Assembly (NCBI GenBank): GCA_020345765.1
Contig: CP070770.1
Location: forward strand, 3,082,115-3,114,203
Reading direction: 5' to 3'
DNA length: 32,089 bases
Source of the DNA: Deltaproteobacteria bacterium
Lineage (GTDB): Bacteria > Desulfobacterota > G020345765
The first letter of the stretch is position 1. Each line of letters opens with the position of its first letter. A model generated the notes under the pieces. It saw only the letters and a list, made by a program, of their open reading frames with translations, made no database searches and was not told the origin of the DNA. Position numbers and translations under genes: made by a program. Below are positions 1 through 7,574 of the stretch, one piece after another.

Positions 1-97
1 CGCCGACATTGTAGATCCCCAGTATGCCGGCCAGGGCGACCAGGAGGGAAACCAGTAAAAACCCTCCGATAAGTTTGGTTCCAATGTTCATTCTCAT
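1..97 (-). CDS. Methyl-accepting chemotaxis protein, N-terminal fragment
   Basis: Only the first 32 residues lie inside the window; the gene continues past the left edge. The peptide begins MRMNIGTKLIGGFLLVSLLV, a short positively charged start followed by a hydrophobic helix. This is typical of the first transmembrane segment of chemoreceptors with a 4-helix-bundle or similar sensor. An AGGAGG ribosome site (105-110) lies 7 bases before the ATG at 97; a second in-frame ATG is at 91. The gene starts 30 bases after the outer-membrane protein gene and is the last visible member of the chemosensory operon, so it is probably the receptor for the CheA and CheW encoded upstream. Identification rests on the N-terminus and context; a histidine kinase with a similar N-terminal helix cannot be excluded. 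Confidence 0.72.
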   Translation of the reverse strand, partial: MRMNIGTKLIGGFLLVSLLVALAGILGIYNVG

Positions 98-127
98 CTC
101 TTATCCTCCTTTCTTTATTTTTCGCGC

Positions 128-991
128 TTACTCAAACGCGAAGCCAAATAGCATCTGGGCTACCGTGGCCAGTTCGGTGTTCTGCCCCAGGCCGGCAACA
201 TCCTGCTGCGCCAGCACGCAGACACCCACGGTCTCGTTCAGGCCGTAGGCGAAGCCCACGGTGGGGGTGATCTTCCAGGATGCGGTGTCTTCCTCGTCGT
301 CGGCTCGCTCCCAGAAACCGTTGAGCTCGGTAGCTACGGTCCACTTATCGGTCAGGTCCACGGCGATCCCGGCGTTGTAGGTAGCCCCCACCTCGGGGTC
401 TCCCGGCGAGGTCGCCGAGGTGAAGTAGCCGGTGGCGTCCGCATCCACTGACCACCTCTCTCCGATGGGCATGGAGTAGATCACACCCGCCTCCCAGACG
501 GCGTAGGATGCCTGGGATACCCAGGGCAGCCCGATCCCCCACTCAACGGCGAGGGCGGCCTCTTCTTCCTTGCCCCACACCTGGTATTTCCACCCGAGAC
601 CCAGGTCGGCGAGCGAGGTCTCGGACTCATCGAGGTCGGGGTTTTCGTCGTGATAGAAGTTGGCGCTCTCGATCCCGAATCCCACCCCCATCTCCAGGCG
701 CTCGATCAATCCCGTGGTGAACCGGAAGTCGATGGTAGTGACCTGCCAGCGGCCGTCCAGGGATACGCTTTCCCCGTCGAGATCCACCTCATCGAATGTG
801 GTGAGGCTTACCGCCGGCTCGAACTCCACACTGCCGGGAGACATGGTGCGGGCCCAGGGCATGCAAAGCTTGCCGCTGGATAAACCATCCACCGCATATA
901 GTGGGCCCGGAAGGGACAGGATCAAGATAGCCGTCACCAGCCCGATACAATGTGGGTACTTCCCACGATAGATAGTAAAAAACCATTTCAT
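128..991 (-). CDS. Outer-membrane beta-barrel protein (MetA-pathway/transporter-like)
   Basis: 287 residues. A signal peptide is visible (hydrophobic core about residues 17-30, likely cleavage after LYA near residue 33). The rest alternates polar and hydrophobic residues in short strands (for example WQVTTIDFRFTTGLIERLEMGVGFGI) with Asp/Glu-rich turns and ends with an aromatic strand finishing in Phe-Glu. This layout fits the phenol-degradation MetA-like outer-membrane family, monomeric barrels of poorly known substrate. The start at 991 has AAGGAGG 7 bases upstream and overlaps the CheW stop by ATGA, which implies translational coupling. Sitting between cheW and a chemoreceptor gene is unusual for a barrel; it could supply or sense a ligand for the receptor, but that is inference. 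The family call is by general resemblance; the barrel call is firmer. Confidence 0.7.
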   Translation of the reverse strand: MKWFFTIYRGKYPHCIGLVTAILILSLPGPLYAVDGLSSGKLCMPWARTMSPGSVEFEPAVSLTTFDEVDLDGESVSLDGRWQVTTIDFRFTTGLIERLEMGVGFGIESANFYHDENPDLDESETSLADLGLGWKYQVWGKEEEAALAVEWGIGLPWVSQASYAVWEAGVIYSMPIGERWSVDADATGYFTSATSPGDPEVGATYNAGIAVDLTDKWTVATELNGFWERADDEEDTASWKITPTVGFAYGLNETVGVCVLAQQDVAGLGQNTELATVAQMLFGFAFE

Positions 992-1698
992 AATACTGCC
1001 TCCTTTCCGACGATCTGCTCGAGATTAAGGAGTATGATCATCCGGTCTTCGATCTTGCCGACGCCCCTGATGAAGTCCTCCGGGAGCTTTACCACCTCTT
1101 CCGGGGCATCCTCGATCTGACTGGAGGAGATGTTGAGGACCTGGGAGACCCGGTCCACCATCATCCCCAGGATCCGGGGACCGTGCTCGACCACGACGAT
1201 CCGGCTGTCCTTATCGACCTGGGTCCCCCCCAACTTGAGCCGGTGCTTCAATTCGATTACCGGGACGATCTTCCCCCTCAGGTTGATCACCCCCATTACA
1301 TGCTCCGGGGAGTTGGGGACCCGGGTGATATCGACCACCCGGTTGATCTCCTGAACCTGGGAGATGGGAAGCGCATATTCTTCCTTTCCCAGATAGAAGG
1401 TGACTAACTTCATCAGGACCTCATCTGCGGACTCTCCGTTCCCGCCCGCAGGTTTGGGGGTCCCTTTGCTGGCGGAAGACTCTTCTTCCCCGGGACCGGT
1501 TCCCAAGATGTCCTCGGCCAGTCCGTACTGCGGCAGGGCCGATGATTCCTCGCCGGAGGCTGCCTTTTTCCCCTCGGATCCCTCTTCTCTGTCGGTCCCC
1601 GCCGATCCCAACTCCGGCTTACTTGCACTCAGAGAGGCCGGGATAATACCGTCCAGCGGGTCCTCTCCGATCGTTTTTTTAGTTTTTCTCTTTTTCAT
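988..1698 (-). CDS. cheW: CheW-like coupling protein with long disordered N-terminus
   Basis: 236 residues from the ATG at 1698, chosen because GGAGGG sits 6 bases upstream and because it leaves only a 20-base overlap with parA. Residues 1-94 are low-complexity and rich in Lys, Glu, Ser, Gly and Pro, hence probably disordered. Residues 95-233 are a CheW domain: LVTFYLGKEEYALPISQVQEI, then VPNSPEHVMGVINLRGKIVP, the hallmark NLRG segment. CheW joins CheA to chemoreceptors beneath the inner membrane. Ordinary CheW proteins are about 150-170 residues, so the extension is notable. ParP of Vibrio, encoded beside the ParA-like ParC, also carries a CheW-like domain after a long linker. Gene order here (parA then this gene) matches that arrangement, but the domain itself looks like a conventional CheW. 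Confidence 0.93.
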   Translation of the reverse strand: MKKRKTKKTIGEDPLDGIIPASLSASKPELGSAGTDREEGSEGKKAASGEESSALPQYGLAEDILGTGPGEEESSASKGTPKPAGGNGESADEVLMKLVTFYLGKEEYALPISQVQEINRVVDITRVPNSPEHVMGVINLRGKIVPVIELKHRLKLGGTQVDKDSRIVVVEHGPRILGMMVDRVSQVLNISSSQIEDAPEEVVKLPEDFIRGVGKIEDRMIILLNLEQIVGKEAVL

Positions 1699-2470
1699 AT
1701 ACAACCCTCCTTTTCTCTTGTCTGATAACCTCCCTGGCCAGGGCCCGGTAGTCCTCGGCACCGCGGCTCCGAGGGGCATATTGCGTTACCGGCAGTTTGA
1801 AAGACGGCGCTTCGGCCAGGCTGATATTCTCCCGGATGATCGTCTTGTAGAGGTATTTTCCACAGTGTTCGCGGATCTTCTCCACCACATCCAGGGCCAG
1901 ACGGGTTCTTTGGTTTACCCGGCAGGCCAGAACCCCCGAGATCTTCAGACCCGGATTGAGGCGTCCCCGGATCGTATCCACGGTCTGAAGGAGATGGGCC
2001 AGCCCGTAAAGCGCCAGAACCTGACCTTCTACGGTGATAAGGATCTCCTTTGCGGCGGCCAGAGCATTTATAGTAAGAAGTCCCAGAGAGGACGAACAAT
2101 CAATGAGAATATAGTCCCACGAATTGCCCTGCAGGTAGTCCCTGAATTTCTCCTGCAGGACAAGCTCCCCCCCGGGCTTTCCTAATAGGGCTTTCTCGAC
2201 TCCGATCAGCCACTGGGAAGAGGCTACGATCTCCACTCCCGGAACACCGGTATCCTGCACCAAATGAGCTAAGTCCCCCTCCTCAGTGAAAACTTGCAGA
2301 ATCCCTTTCCCCCCGTTCTTGATACCCAGCCAGAGTGAGGCAGCACTCTGCGGGTCCAGGTCCATTATAAGAACCCGCCGCTTCCGTTCACCCAAAGCGG
2401 CGGCCAGATTAACGGTGGTGGTCGTTTTTCCGCTTCCACCCTTCTGGTTAATGATTGCTATTGACCTCAT
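1679..2470 (-). CDS. ParA/MinD-family ATPase (ParC-like, in chemosensory operon)
   Basis: 263 residues. The deviant Walker A motif KGGSGKTTT is at residues 10-18, with the signature lysine (K10) and the catalytic lysine (K15). LIMDLDPQSAASLWLG is the A' segment and LIDCSSSLGLLTINAL the Walker B region, as in ParA/Soj proteins. Such ATPases form nucleotide-dependent gradients that position cargo. A GGGAG ribosome site lies 6 bases before the ATG. No ParB gene or parS-like site is next to it. Its partners in the operon are chemotaxis proteins, so its likely role is to position or segregate chemosensory arrays, as shown for ParC in Vibrio and PpfA in Rhodobacter. The length and motifs are complete, so it should be active. 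Confidence 0.93.
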   Translation of the reverse strand: MRSIAIINQKGGSGKTTTTVNLAAALGERKRRVLIMDLDPQSAASLWLGIKNGGKGILQVFTEEGDLAHLVQDTGVPGVEIVASSQWLIGVEKALLGKPGGELVLQEKFRDYLQGNSWDYILIDCSSSLGLLTINALAAAKEILITVEGQVLALYGLAHLLQTVDTIRGRLNPGLKISGVLACRVNQRTRLALDVVEKIREHCGKYLYKTIIRENISLAEAPSFKLPVTQYAPRSRGAEDYRALAREVIRQEKRRVVYEKEKN

Positions 2471-2490
2471 AGATTTCTCCCTTTAAAAAA

Positions 2491-2523
2491 GGATTCAAGG
2501 GTTCAAGGATTCGAGGATTCGAG
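2491..2523. repeat. Four tandem copies of an 8-bp repeat (GGATTCRA)
   Basis: The gap between the second cheY and parA contains GGATTCAA, GGGTTCAA, GGATTCGA and GGATTCGA directly in tandem, followed by G. The copies differ by one or two bases. The array sits 21-53 bases before the parA start codon, on the leader side, and lies outside any convincing gene. It may be a simple slippage repeat or a protein-binding array. Similar G-rich short runs occur at 18304-18336 and 27308-27345. Confidence 0.75.
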
Positions 2524-2582
2524 TGATTGTTTTCCTTTGAACTCTTTGATTTGACCGTCCAGTGCAGTTTCCATAGATTTAT

Positions 2583-2948
2583 TTAAGTAACCTTACCGAT
2601 CAGCTCATGGATCTGGGTTGGTGTCCACGGTTTCTTGATATAAGCCTTTGCCCCCAGGTCGAGTGCCCTTCGGATATCGTCGTCCTTGCCCTCGGTGCTG
2701 ATTACGATCACTGGTATATTGCCGTAGCCGTCGCGCCGCATGGTCTCCAGGAAAGTGAGACCGTTCATCTTGGGCATATTAATGTCCAGGACGATCAGAT
2801 CGATCTCCCCTTCGAGAACCAGCTGGTCCATGGCCTCAAGACCGTTCAGGGCAAATACCAGCCGGCATTCCGGGTATTTCCCGAATACCGTCCGGTACAT
2901 CTTGGCCTGCAGGGTTGAATCTTCGACGATCAGCACTTTTTTAAGCAT
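2583..2948 (-). CDS. cheY: Single-domain response regulator, CheY type (second copy)
   Basis: 121 residues forming one receiver domain. The acidic pair is in VLIVEDS (E9, D10), the phosphorylated Asp is D55 in LIVLDINMPK, the switch Thr is in VISTEG and the conserved Lys is in AYIKKPW. The ATG at 2948 was chosen because AGGAGG lies 6 bases upstream and the protein then begins MLKKVLIVEDS, like its paralogue at 4678-5070. The gene overlaps the end of cheA by 8 bases, so translation is probably coupled. It is expected to take phosphate from the CheA encoded just upstream. With no output domain it must act by protein-protein contact or as a phosphate sink. A substitution of Asp by Glu at the first acidic position is mild. 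Confidence 0.95.
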   Translation of the reverse strand: MLKKVLIVEDSTLQAKMYRTVFGKYPECRLVFALNGLEAMDQLVLEGEIDLIVLDINMPKMNGLTFLETMRRDGYGNIPVIVISTEGKDDDIRRALDLGAKAYIKKPWTPTQIHELIGKVT

Positions 2949-4626
2949 TTTGTGCCTCCTTGCTTTCTCCGCCATTACCATAAGTCCTGACCCTGTCCAT
3001 CAGGGCGGGAACATCCACGATCAGCACCACCCTTCCGTCGCCAAGAATGGTAGCACCGGCAATCCCCACGGAATCGCCGATATAATCGTCCAGGGCCTTG
3101 ATTACGATCTCTTGCTGCCCCCTGAGGGAGTCCACGACAATGCCCATCTGCCCGCCGGTGCCCTGGACGATGACGGTGTAGACACTTCCTCCGTTGGGAG
3201 AATGGGCGAGACCGAATAAATCGGTAAGCCGAACCAGGGGGAGGACATAGTCCCGGAACTTCGTTACCTCGCGGTTGTTGACCAGGTGGATCTCCTCGTT
3301 AGCTACCTTGATACTTTCGACCACGGAGGCCAGGGGGATAGCGTATTGCTCTTTCGAGGCCTCGACCATCAGGGCGGAGATAATCGCCAGGGTCAAGGGG
3401 AGTTTGATGGTAAACCGGGTTCCGACATTACGCTCGCTCTCCAGCTCGACGCTTCCGTTGATCTTGGCAAGGCTCCTCTTGACTACATCCATACCCAGGC
3501 CGCGGCCGGAGACCTCGGTCACTGTTTTTGCGGTGGAGAGCCCGGGAAGGAAGATCAGATCAATCAGCTCACGGTGACCGATCTCGTCCTTCGGGAGCAA
3601 ATCGGCCTGCCCGGCCTTCTTACGCAGTTGCTCTTCGTCGATGCCCCTTCCGTCGTCTTCCACGGTTATAATAATATGGCTCGACTCCTGATAGGCTCTG
3701 ATGAGGATCATTCCCTGCCGGGGTTTACCCAATTCCTCCCGATCTCCGGGATTCTCGATACCGTGGTCGATGGCGTTACGGATCAGATGCATGAGGGGTT
3801 CCCCGATCTCATCGATCACCGTCTTATCGAGTTCGTTATCCTCGCCCTCGAATTTGATCTCGATCTCCTTGCCCTTTTCCCGTGCCAGGTCCCGGACGAG
3901 GCGGGGAAAGCGCATGAACACCTGTTTGAGGGGAAGCATGCGAACCTTCATGATTGCCTCGTGGAGTTCGGTTGTGATCTTGCCGATCTGCTCCGAGGTG
4001 CTGCTGAGTTCCAAGCCGATGCCCTTTTCGCCGAAGGTCTCTTTGAACTGGGTATCGATCTGCCCGAGCCGGGTGCGGGAGATTACCAGCTCCCCCATTA
4101 AATTCATAAGGTGGTCCAGACGCTCGAAGTCCACCCTGATAACGTTTGTCTTCTTGGCAAACGGGCTGATTGATTCCTTAGAGGGTGTTGCTGCCCGCAA
4201 TTCCGGAGAGGTTAGCCCTGATTTCACATTCTCCGTGATAAATTGCTTCACGTCGGCTATATCTTCCTTCAGGTCCGGGCCCGCCGGGCTTTCGGGGGAA
4301 ATCTTTGAAATGGCGTTTTCAAGGATTCTCGCGCTTTGCATGGAGAATTCCGCCAGGGACTCGTTCAGGTTGATGGTTCCTGATTGGAGAGCCTTGAAAA
4401 GATCTTCTAATTTATGAGTGTATTTTTGGATGGAGGAATACCCCATCATTCCGGAATTGCCCTTGAAGGTATGGAGCAGACTGAGGACGTCGTTAATCAG
4501 TTGGGGGTCGGGCTCCTGATCAACCATCTGTTCCAGTTGCAGGAGCATGCTCTCGAATTCCTCGAGGAACTCCGTGGCTTCTTCTATGTATTCCTTGATC
4601 AGCTCGATTTGATCGCTAAATTCCAT
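2941..4626 (-). CDS. cheA: Chemotaxis histidine kinase CheA (no P2 domain)
   Basis: 561 residues. The P1 (HPt) domain carries the phosphorylated histidine at H52 in LLHTFKGNSGMMGY. P3 dimerisation begins near residue 160 (LMNLMGELVISRTRL). The P4 ATPase domain has the N box HLIRNAIDHGIE (280-291), G1 DDGRGID (324-330), the F-box region LIFLPGLST and G2 GRGLGMDVV (374-382). The CheW-like P5 domain fills about 410-550. Only about 50 residues separate P1 from P3, too few for a separate P2 CheY-docking domain, so CheYs must dock elsewhere. The ATG at 4626 has AAGGA 7 bases upstream. It starts 51 bases after one cheY and overlaps the next by 8 bases. All catalytic motifs are present, so it should be an active kinase. 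Confidence 0.97.
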   Translation of the reverse strand: MEFSDQIELIKEYIEEATEFLEEFESMLLQLEQMVDQEPDPQLINDVLSLLHTFKGNSGMMGYSSIQKYTHKLEDLFKALQSGTINLNESLAEFSMQSARILENAISKISPESPAGPDLKEDIADVKQFITENVKSGLTSPELRAATPSKESISPFAKKTNVIRVDFERLDHLMNLMGELVISRTRLGQIDTQFKETFGEKGIGLELSSTSEQIGKITTELHEAIMKVRMLPLKQVFMRFPRLVRDLAREKGKEIEIKFEGEDNELDKTVIDEIGEPLMHLIRNAIDHGIENPGDREELGKPRQGMILIRAYQESSHIIITVEDDGRGIDEEQLRKKAGQADLLPKDEIGHRELIDLIFLPGLSTAKTVTEVSGRGLGMDVVKRSLAKINGSVELESERNVGTRFTIKLPLTLAIISALMVEASKEQYAIPLASVVESIKVANEEIHLVNNREVTKFRDYVLPLVRLTDLFGLAHSPNGGSVYTVIVQGTGGQMGIVVDSLRGQQEIVIKALDDYIGDSVGIAGATILGDGRVVLIVDVPALMDRVRTYGNGGESKEAQNA

Positions 4627-4677
4627 AATGTTCCTTCTTTAAATGGCAGGGGACTCAAGGTAAAATAAGATTTTGCC

Positions 4678-5070
4678 TTACCCAACAGCAACTGCTGTCC
4701 CCTTTACAATGTCTTCAATCAGGTTATGGAGCATAACCGACTTGAAGGGCTTGACGATGTATCCCTTGGCCCCGAGTTTCAGACCCCTTTTGGTATCTTC
4801 TTCCTTGCCTTCGGTGCTGATAATGATAATCGGGATATGAGTGTACTTGCCTTCTTTTCGGATGTTTTCCAGGAAGCTGATGCCGTTCATCACCGGCATG
4901 TTGATATCGAGGAGGATCAGATCAATATTGTCTTCAACGATAAGCTTATTCAGGGCCTCCTTACCGTTCATCGCTTTAACCACTTCACACTCCTGATATT
5001 TTTTCAGTATCAATCGGTACATATTATGGATGAGTTCCGAGTCATCCACTACCAGCACTTTTTTCAGCAT
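4678..5070 (-). CDS. cheY: Single-domain response regulator, CheY type (first copy)
   Basis: 130 residues, a receiver domain only. It shows the acidic pair in VLVVDDS (D9, D10), phosphoacceptor D55 in LILLDINMPV, the switch region IIISTEGKEED and the Lys in GYIVKPF. The start was set at the ATG at 5070: GGAG is 6 bases upstream, whereas it abuts the in-frame ATG at 5076 with no spacing. It lies 17 bases after the PATAN gene and 51 before cheA. It resembles the copy at 2583-2948 closely in the N-terminus, the beta-3 strand and the ISTEGK loop, so the two probably arose by duplication and share the neighbouring CheA as kinase. Confidence 0.95.
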   Translation of the reverse strand: MLKKVLVVDDSELIHNMYRLILKKYQECEVVKAMNGKEALNKLIVEDNIDLILLDINMPVMNGISFLENIRKEGKYTHIPIIIISTEGKEEDTKRGLKLGAKGYIVKPFKSVMLHNLIEDIVKGTAVAVG

Positions 5071-5087
5071 GGTCATCTCCTTTTCTA

Positions 5088-6242
5088 TCAGTAAGATTTC
5101 CTTTGAAGGTGTTTTCGGAGAAAGGTGTTTTCGAAAATAAGCCCGGCCTGTCCGGCGGCGATCTCGAGAAATTCCAGATGGCAAGGCGGTTTGGCGAGAG
5201 ACCCGTTGTCTCCGTAGACCAGGCAGCTTACCCTCTCCACTCCTGCAATCGGGAGGAGCAACACCTCCGGCATTTCCGGTGGGCCAATCACGCGGTAGAT
5301 GTCCTTCAACCAATTCTGTGAAGGAGGAATCCCGCTAAACAGTGATCGGCTTTCAATGCAGTTCAGGAGGAGGGAGTCCGTCTCGAGGGGGATCCGCATA
5401 TTTTTTACCTTATTATTCAAAGAGCGATGATCGGTGGTCTGCCCGACTCCCCCCAGACCCAAAAGCTCACTTCTGCGGGCCAGGAAAAGAATGGCCCGCT
5501 CCATATGCTCGGAAAGAATTTTCAGGAAATGAACCGAGATCGATTGAGCTTGCCCGTTTTTTCTCCCCGCAAGCAGCATCTTCTTAAGGAGAGAAAAAGA
5601 TTGAGCAGGGTCATCGAAACCGGCGGTCGGTAAGGTTATTCCCTCCTTCTCTTCCCCAAAGGTTGTTTCGGCATCCAATTCCGGAGCCAGCGCATTGAAA
5701 GTCTCTAAAACCTCCCGGGCATCCTTTCCCTGATTTTTCATCTCGTCAAATATCCGCACCGCTTCGAGAAGGAGGGACTGGGTATCAATCTCTTCGGGCG
5801 GGACGACATCATCGGGAGAAACGGAGATATCGTCCAGAAACATATGATCTTCCAGTTCGAAGTGGAAGGAGCCTTCTTCCCAGCTGATCAGTTCATAGAT
5901 TACTCCCCCGATCTGCTGGATCATGGTATCCCGGAGTGTCTTATGGGTAATAATACCCTTCTCTTCCATAATCCTCCCCAACGGCTTTGCCTGGGGCATA
6001 TTCTTTTGGATCCGGACGGCTTCTTTCAAATCTTCTCGAGTAATCTGCCCTCGTTCGAGTAACAAATCGCCGATATTGATCATCTTCGGCCGCGTGGCAC
6101 GGACAATATGACCGTCCTGAAAATAAACCTGCCCGACTTCTTTCCAGTTCTGGAAATGCAGGATCCCACTCTTCTGGCTGGCATGAATATACTGCATGAT
6201 ATCGATCACCGGAAAATCCTCAATTTGCCCCGAGAAGCTCAT
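5088..6242 (-). CDS. PATAN (DUF4388) domain protein with C-terminal GAF-like region
   Basis: 384 residues. The N-terminus (SFSGQIEDFPVIDIMQYIHA, then SGILHFQNWKEVGQVYFQDG) is the PATAN/DUF4388 signature. It is followed by a helical module IGDLLLERGQITREDLKEAV and a second similar helical pair, LGRIMEEKGIITHKTLRDTM, resembling MshE-N/GspE-N helices. The last 160 residues read as a degenerate GAF-like fold (LLLPIAGVERVSCLVYGD, then AAGQAGLIFEN). PATAN proteins are common in PatA-type regulators and in motility or exopolysaccharide signalling of delta-group bacteria, where they mediate protein contacts. The ATG at 6242 follows an in-frame GTG at 6245; no strong ribosome site is seen, but the gene begins 12 bases after the GAF gene, so coupling is likely. 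Ligand and partner are unknown. Confidence 0.85.
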   Translation of the reverse strand: MSFSGQIEDFPVIDIMQYIHASQKSGILHFQNWKEVGQVYFQDGHIVRATRPKMINIGDLLLERGQITREDLKEAVRIQKNMPQAKPLGRIMEEKGIITHKTLRDTMIQQIGGVIYELISWEEGSFHFELEDHMFLDDISVSPDDVVPPEEIDTQSLLLEAVRIFDEMKNQGKDAREVLETFNALAPELDAETTFGEEKEGITLPTAGFDDPAQSFSLLKKMLLAGRKNGQAQSISVHFLKILSEHMERAILFLARRSELLGLGGVGQTTDHRSLNNKVKNMRIPLETDSLLLNCIESRSLFSGIPPSQNWLKDIYRVIGPPEMPEVLLLPIAGVERVSCLVYGDNGSLAKPPCHLEFLEIAAGQAGLIFENTFLRKHLQRKSY

Positions 6243-6254
6243 CACAATTATTTT

Positions 6255-7100
6255 TTACACCGAACCCGCTTTCGCACTGTCCAGCTTTAACAGCTTGATG
6301 AAGCCCTCGACGGTCCGGAGCTTCCTCTCCGTACGGCTGTAGAGGTTCGAGCTGACCAGTGCCGTGGCCGCATGATCGGCCAAAAGGCTGAGGAGCTCGT
6401 AATCGATGGTGGTGAAACCTTCCTTCTTGTGGTCCAGCAGCTTCGTGATCGAGATGGCTCCCACCACATCGTCCTTTACCTTCAGCGGGGTGCAGGCCAG
6501 GTGCGGTGAATTCGACTCACCTTCTTCCCGAAAATACACCTTCCCGTTATGCAAAACATCCGTCAAAACCGGATCAACCTTGGATAAACTCTTCGCGCGG
6601 ATGGGTCCCTCCGGACCTTCACCTGCAAGGATTATGGGCAATTTCCTTTTGTCGTCCTTCATGTAGACGAAATACTGCTCTGCCCCGATCAGGTTGAGGA
6701 TGATCTCCTCGATAACGTTTACCACCTCACTCGGATTCAGCGTGGAATGAAGCTGATAGCTGGCCACATAGAGGTTCAGAAGGTTGTCATTCTGGCTCTG
6801 GATCGCCACATAGCGCTGGGCGAAATCCTTGTTCTCCCTCTCCGTCTCGTCGAAGCGGGCCGACAGTTTCTCAAGTCTCTCCCGGAGCTCCCGGTTTTCA
6901 TCCAAAAGCTTGTTCAGGTGTTTCGGATCCGTCCGGGAGTGAAATTCCATTTTCTCCTTTTCGAATTTAAGCAATTGCATCCGGAGCCGTTCGTTCTCTT
7001 TCATCAGCTCCTCGGTAAATGCCTTGCCCTTTTCGAGATACCCGAGGAGCTCCTCGGTCCTGCGAAAACTCTCCGAGGCTTTTCTGGCATCCTTGCTCAT
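6255..7100 (-). CDS. Coiled-coil GAF-domain protein
   Basis: 281 residues. Residues 1-105 are strongly heptad-patterned (EELMKENERLRMQLLKFEKE, then LDENRELRERLEKL) and should form a long coiled coil. Residues about 110-265 are a GAF domain: LYVASYQLHSTLNPSEVVNV, EIILNLIGAEQYFVYM, ACTPLKVKDDVVGAISI and LLSLLADHAATAL. GAF domains bind small ligands or serve as contact surfaces; no kinase or output domain follows. The ATG at 7100 overlaps the preceding response-regulator stop as ATGA, so translation is coupled. In this operon it probably acts with the PATAN protein as a cytoplasmic input or scaffold for the CheA pathway. The ligand cannot be inferred. Confidence 0.88.
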   Translation of the reverse strand: MSKDARKASESFRRTEELLGYLEKGKAFTEELMKENERLRMQLLKFEKEKMEFHSRTDPKHLNKLLDENRELRERLEKLSARFDETERENKDFAQRYVAIQSQNDNLLNLYVASYQLHSTLNPSEVVNVIEEIILNLIGAEQYFVYMKDDKRKLPIILAGEGPEGPIRAKSLSKVDPVLTDVLHNGKVYFREEGESNSPHLACTPLKVKDDVVGAISITKLLDHKKEGFTTIDYELLSLLADHAATALVSSNLYSRTERKLRTVEGFIKLLKLDSAKAGSV

Positions 7101-7492
7101 GTTTGCGACATCGTTGCGAGATTGCTGACAATCCCGAGTTTCTTCAGATGGTCATTCAAGATCCTCAGGTCGATGGGCTTGTCGAAATAAAAATAGGCAC
7201 CCTTATCGTAAGCCTCCTTTTCGATCTCCTTGGACCCGTAAGCAGTCATGATAATCACCTTGGTCCCGGGACTTTTCTCCTGAATATACTCAAGAAGCTC
7301 AAGACCTTCCCGACCCAGGATACCGGTCAACCTGATGTCGGCAATCACCAGGTCAAAGAAGGTGTGATTGAGGGCGTATTCGGCCTCCTCGATCTTGGTT
7401 GCAGTAATTGTCTCCACATTATCCGACTTCAGGGCCTTGCTCAGGAGCAAGAGAACACTCTCTTCATCGTCCACAATCAAAATCTTTTTCAT
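7097..7492 (-). CDS. Single-domain response regulator heading the chemosensory operon
   Basis: 131 residues from the ATG at 7492, chosen because AGGAG lies 9 bases upstream and the sequence then opens MKKILIVDDEESV. This is a receiver domain with D8/D9, phosphoacceptor D52 in LVIADIRLTG, the switch Thr in IIMTAYGS and the Lys in YFDKPID. The tail after the domain is short (about 12 residues), so there is no output module. Its MTAYG motif is closer to NtrC-type receivers than to the two CheYs downstream, so it may answer to a different kinase. It is the first gene of the operon, about 73 bases behind the predicted sigma-54 start point. Confidence 0.93.
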   Translation of the reverse strand: MKKILIVDDEESVLLLLSKALKSDNVETITATKIEEAEYALNHTFFDLVIADIRLTGILGREGLELLEYIQEKSPGTKVIIMTAYGSKEIEKEAYDKGAYFYFDKPIDLRILNDHLKKLGIVSNLATMSQT

Positions 7493-7574
7493 TTCCGTTT
7501 TTCTCCTGTTAGTGTGTACCATCTCGCTTCACGTAAATTCCTACAGTAACAAAACCTACTTAGACAAAGGATAT

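Noticed and set aside
1400-2185. Long plus-strand open frame opposite cheW and parA
   Set aside because: It is antisense to two genes with clear domains and shows no motif, only Pro/Ser-rich sequence expected from the reverse strand.
2503-2574. Minus-strand 23-residue frame between cheY and parA
   Set aside because: No ribosome site before its ATG, and its end lies in the octamer repeat; no conservation argument available.
2471-2582. CRISPR-like array
   Set aside because: The repeat unit is 8 bases with no spacers and no cas genes nearby.
3286-4101. Plus-strand open frame within cheA
   Set aside because: It is the reverse-strand shadow of the CheA catalytic domains; no recognisable protein features.
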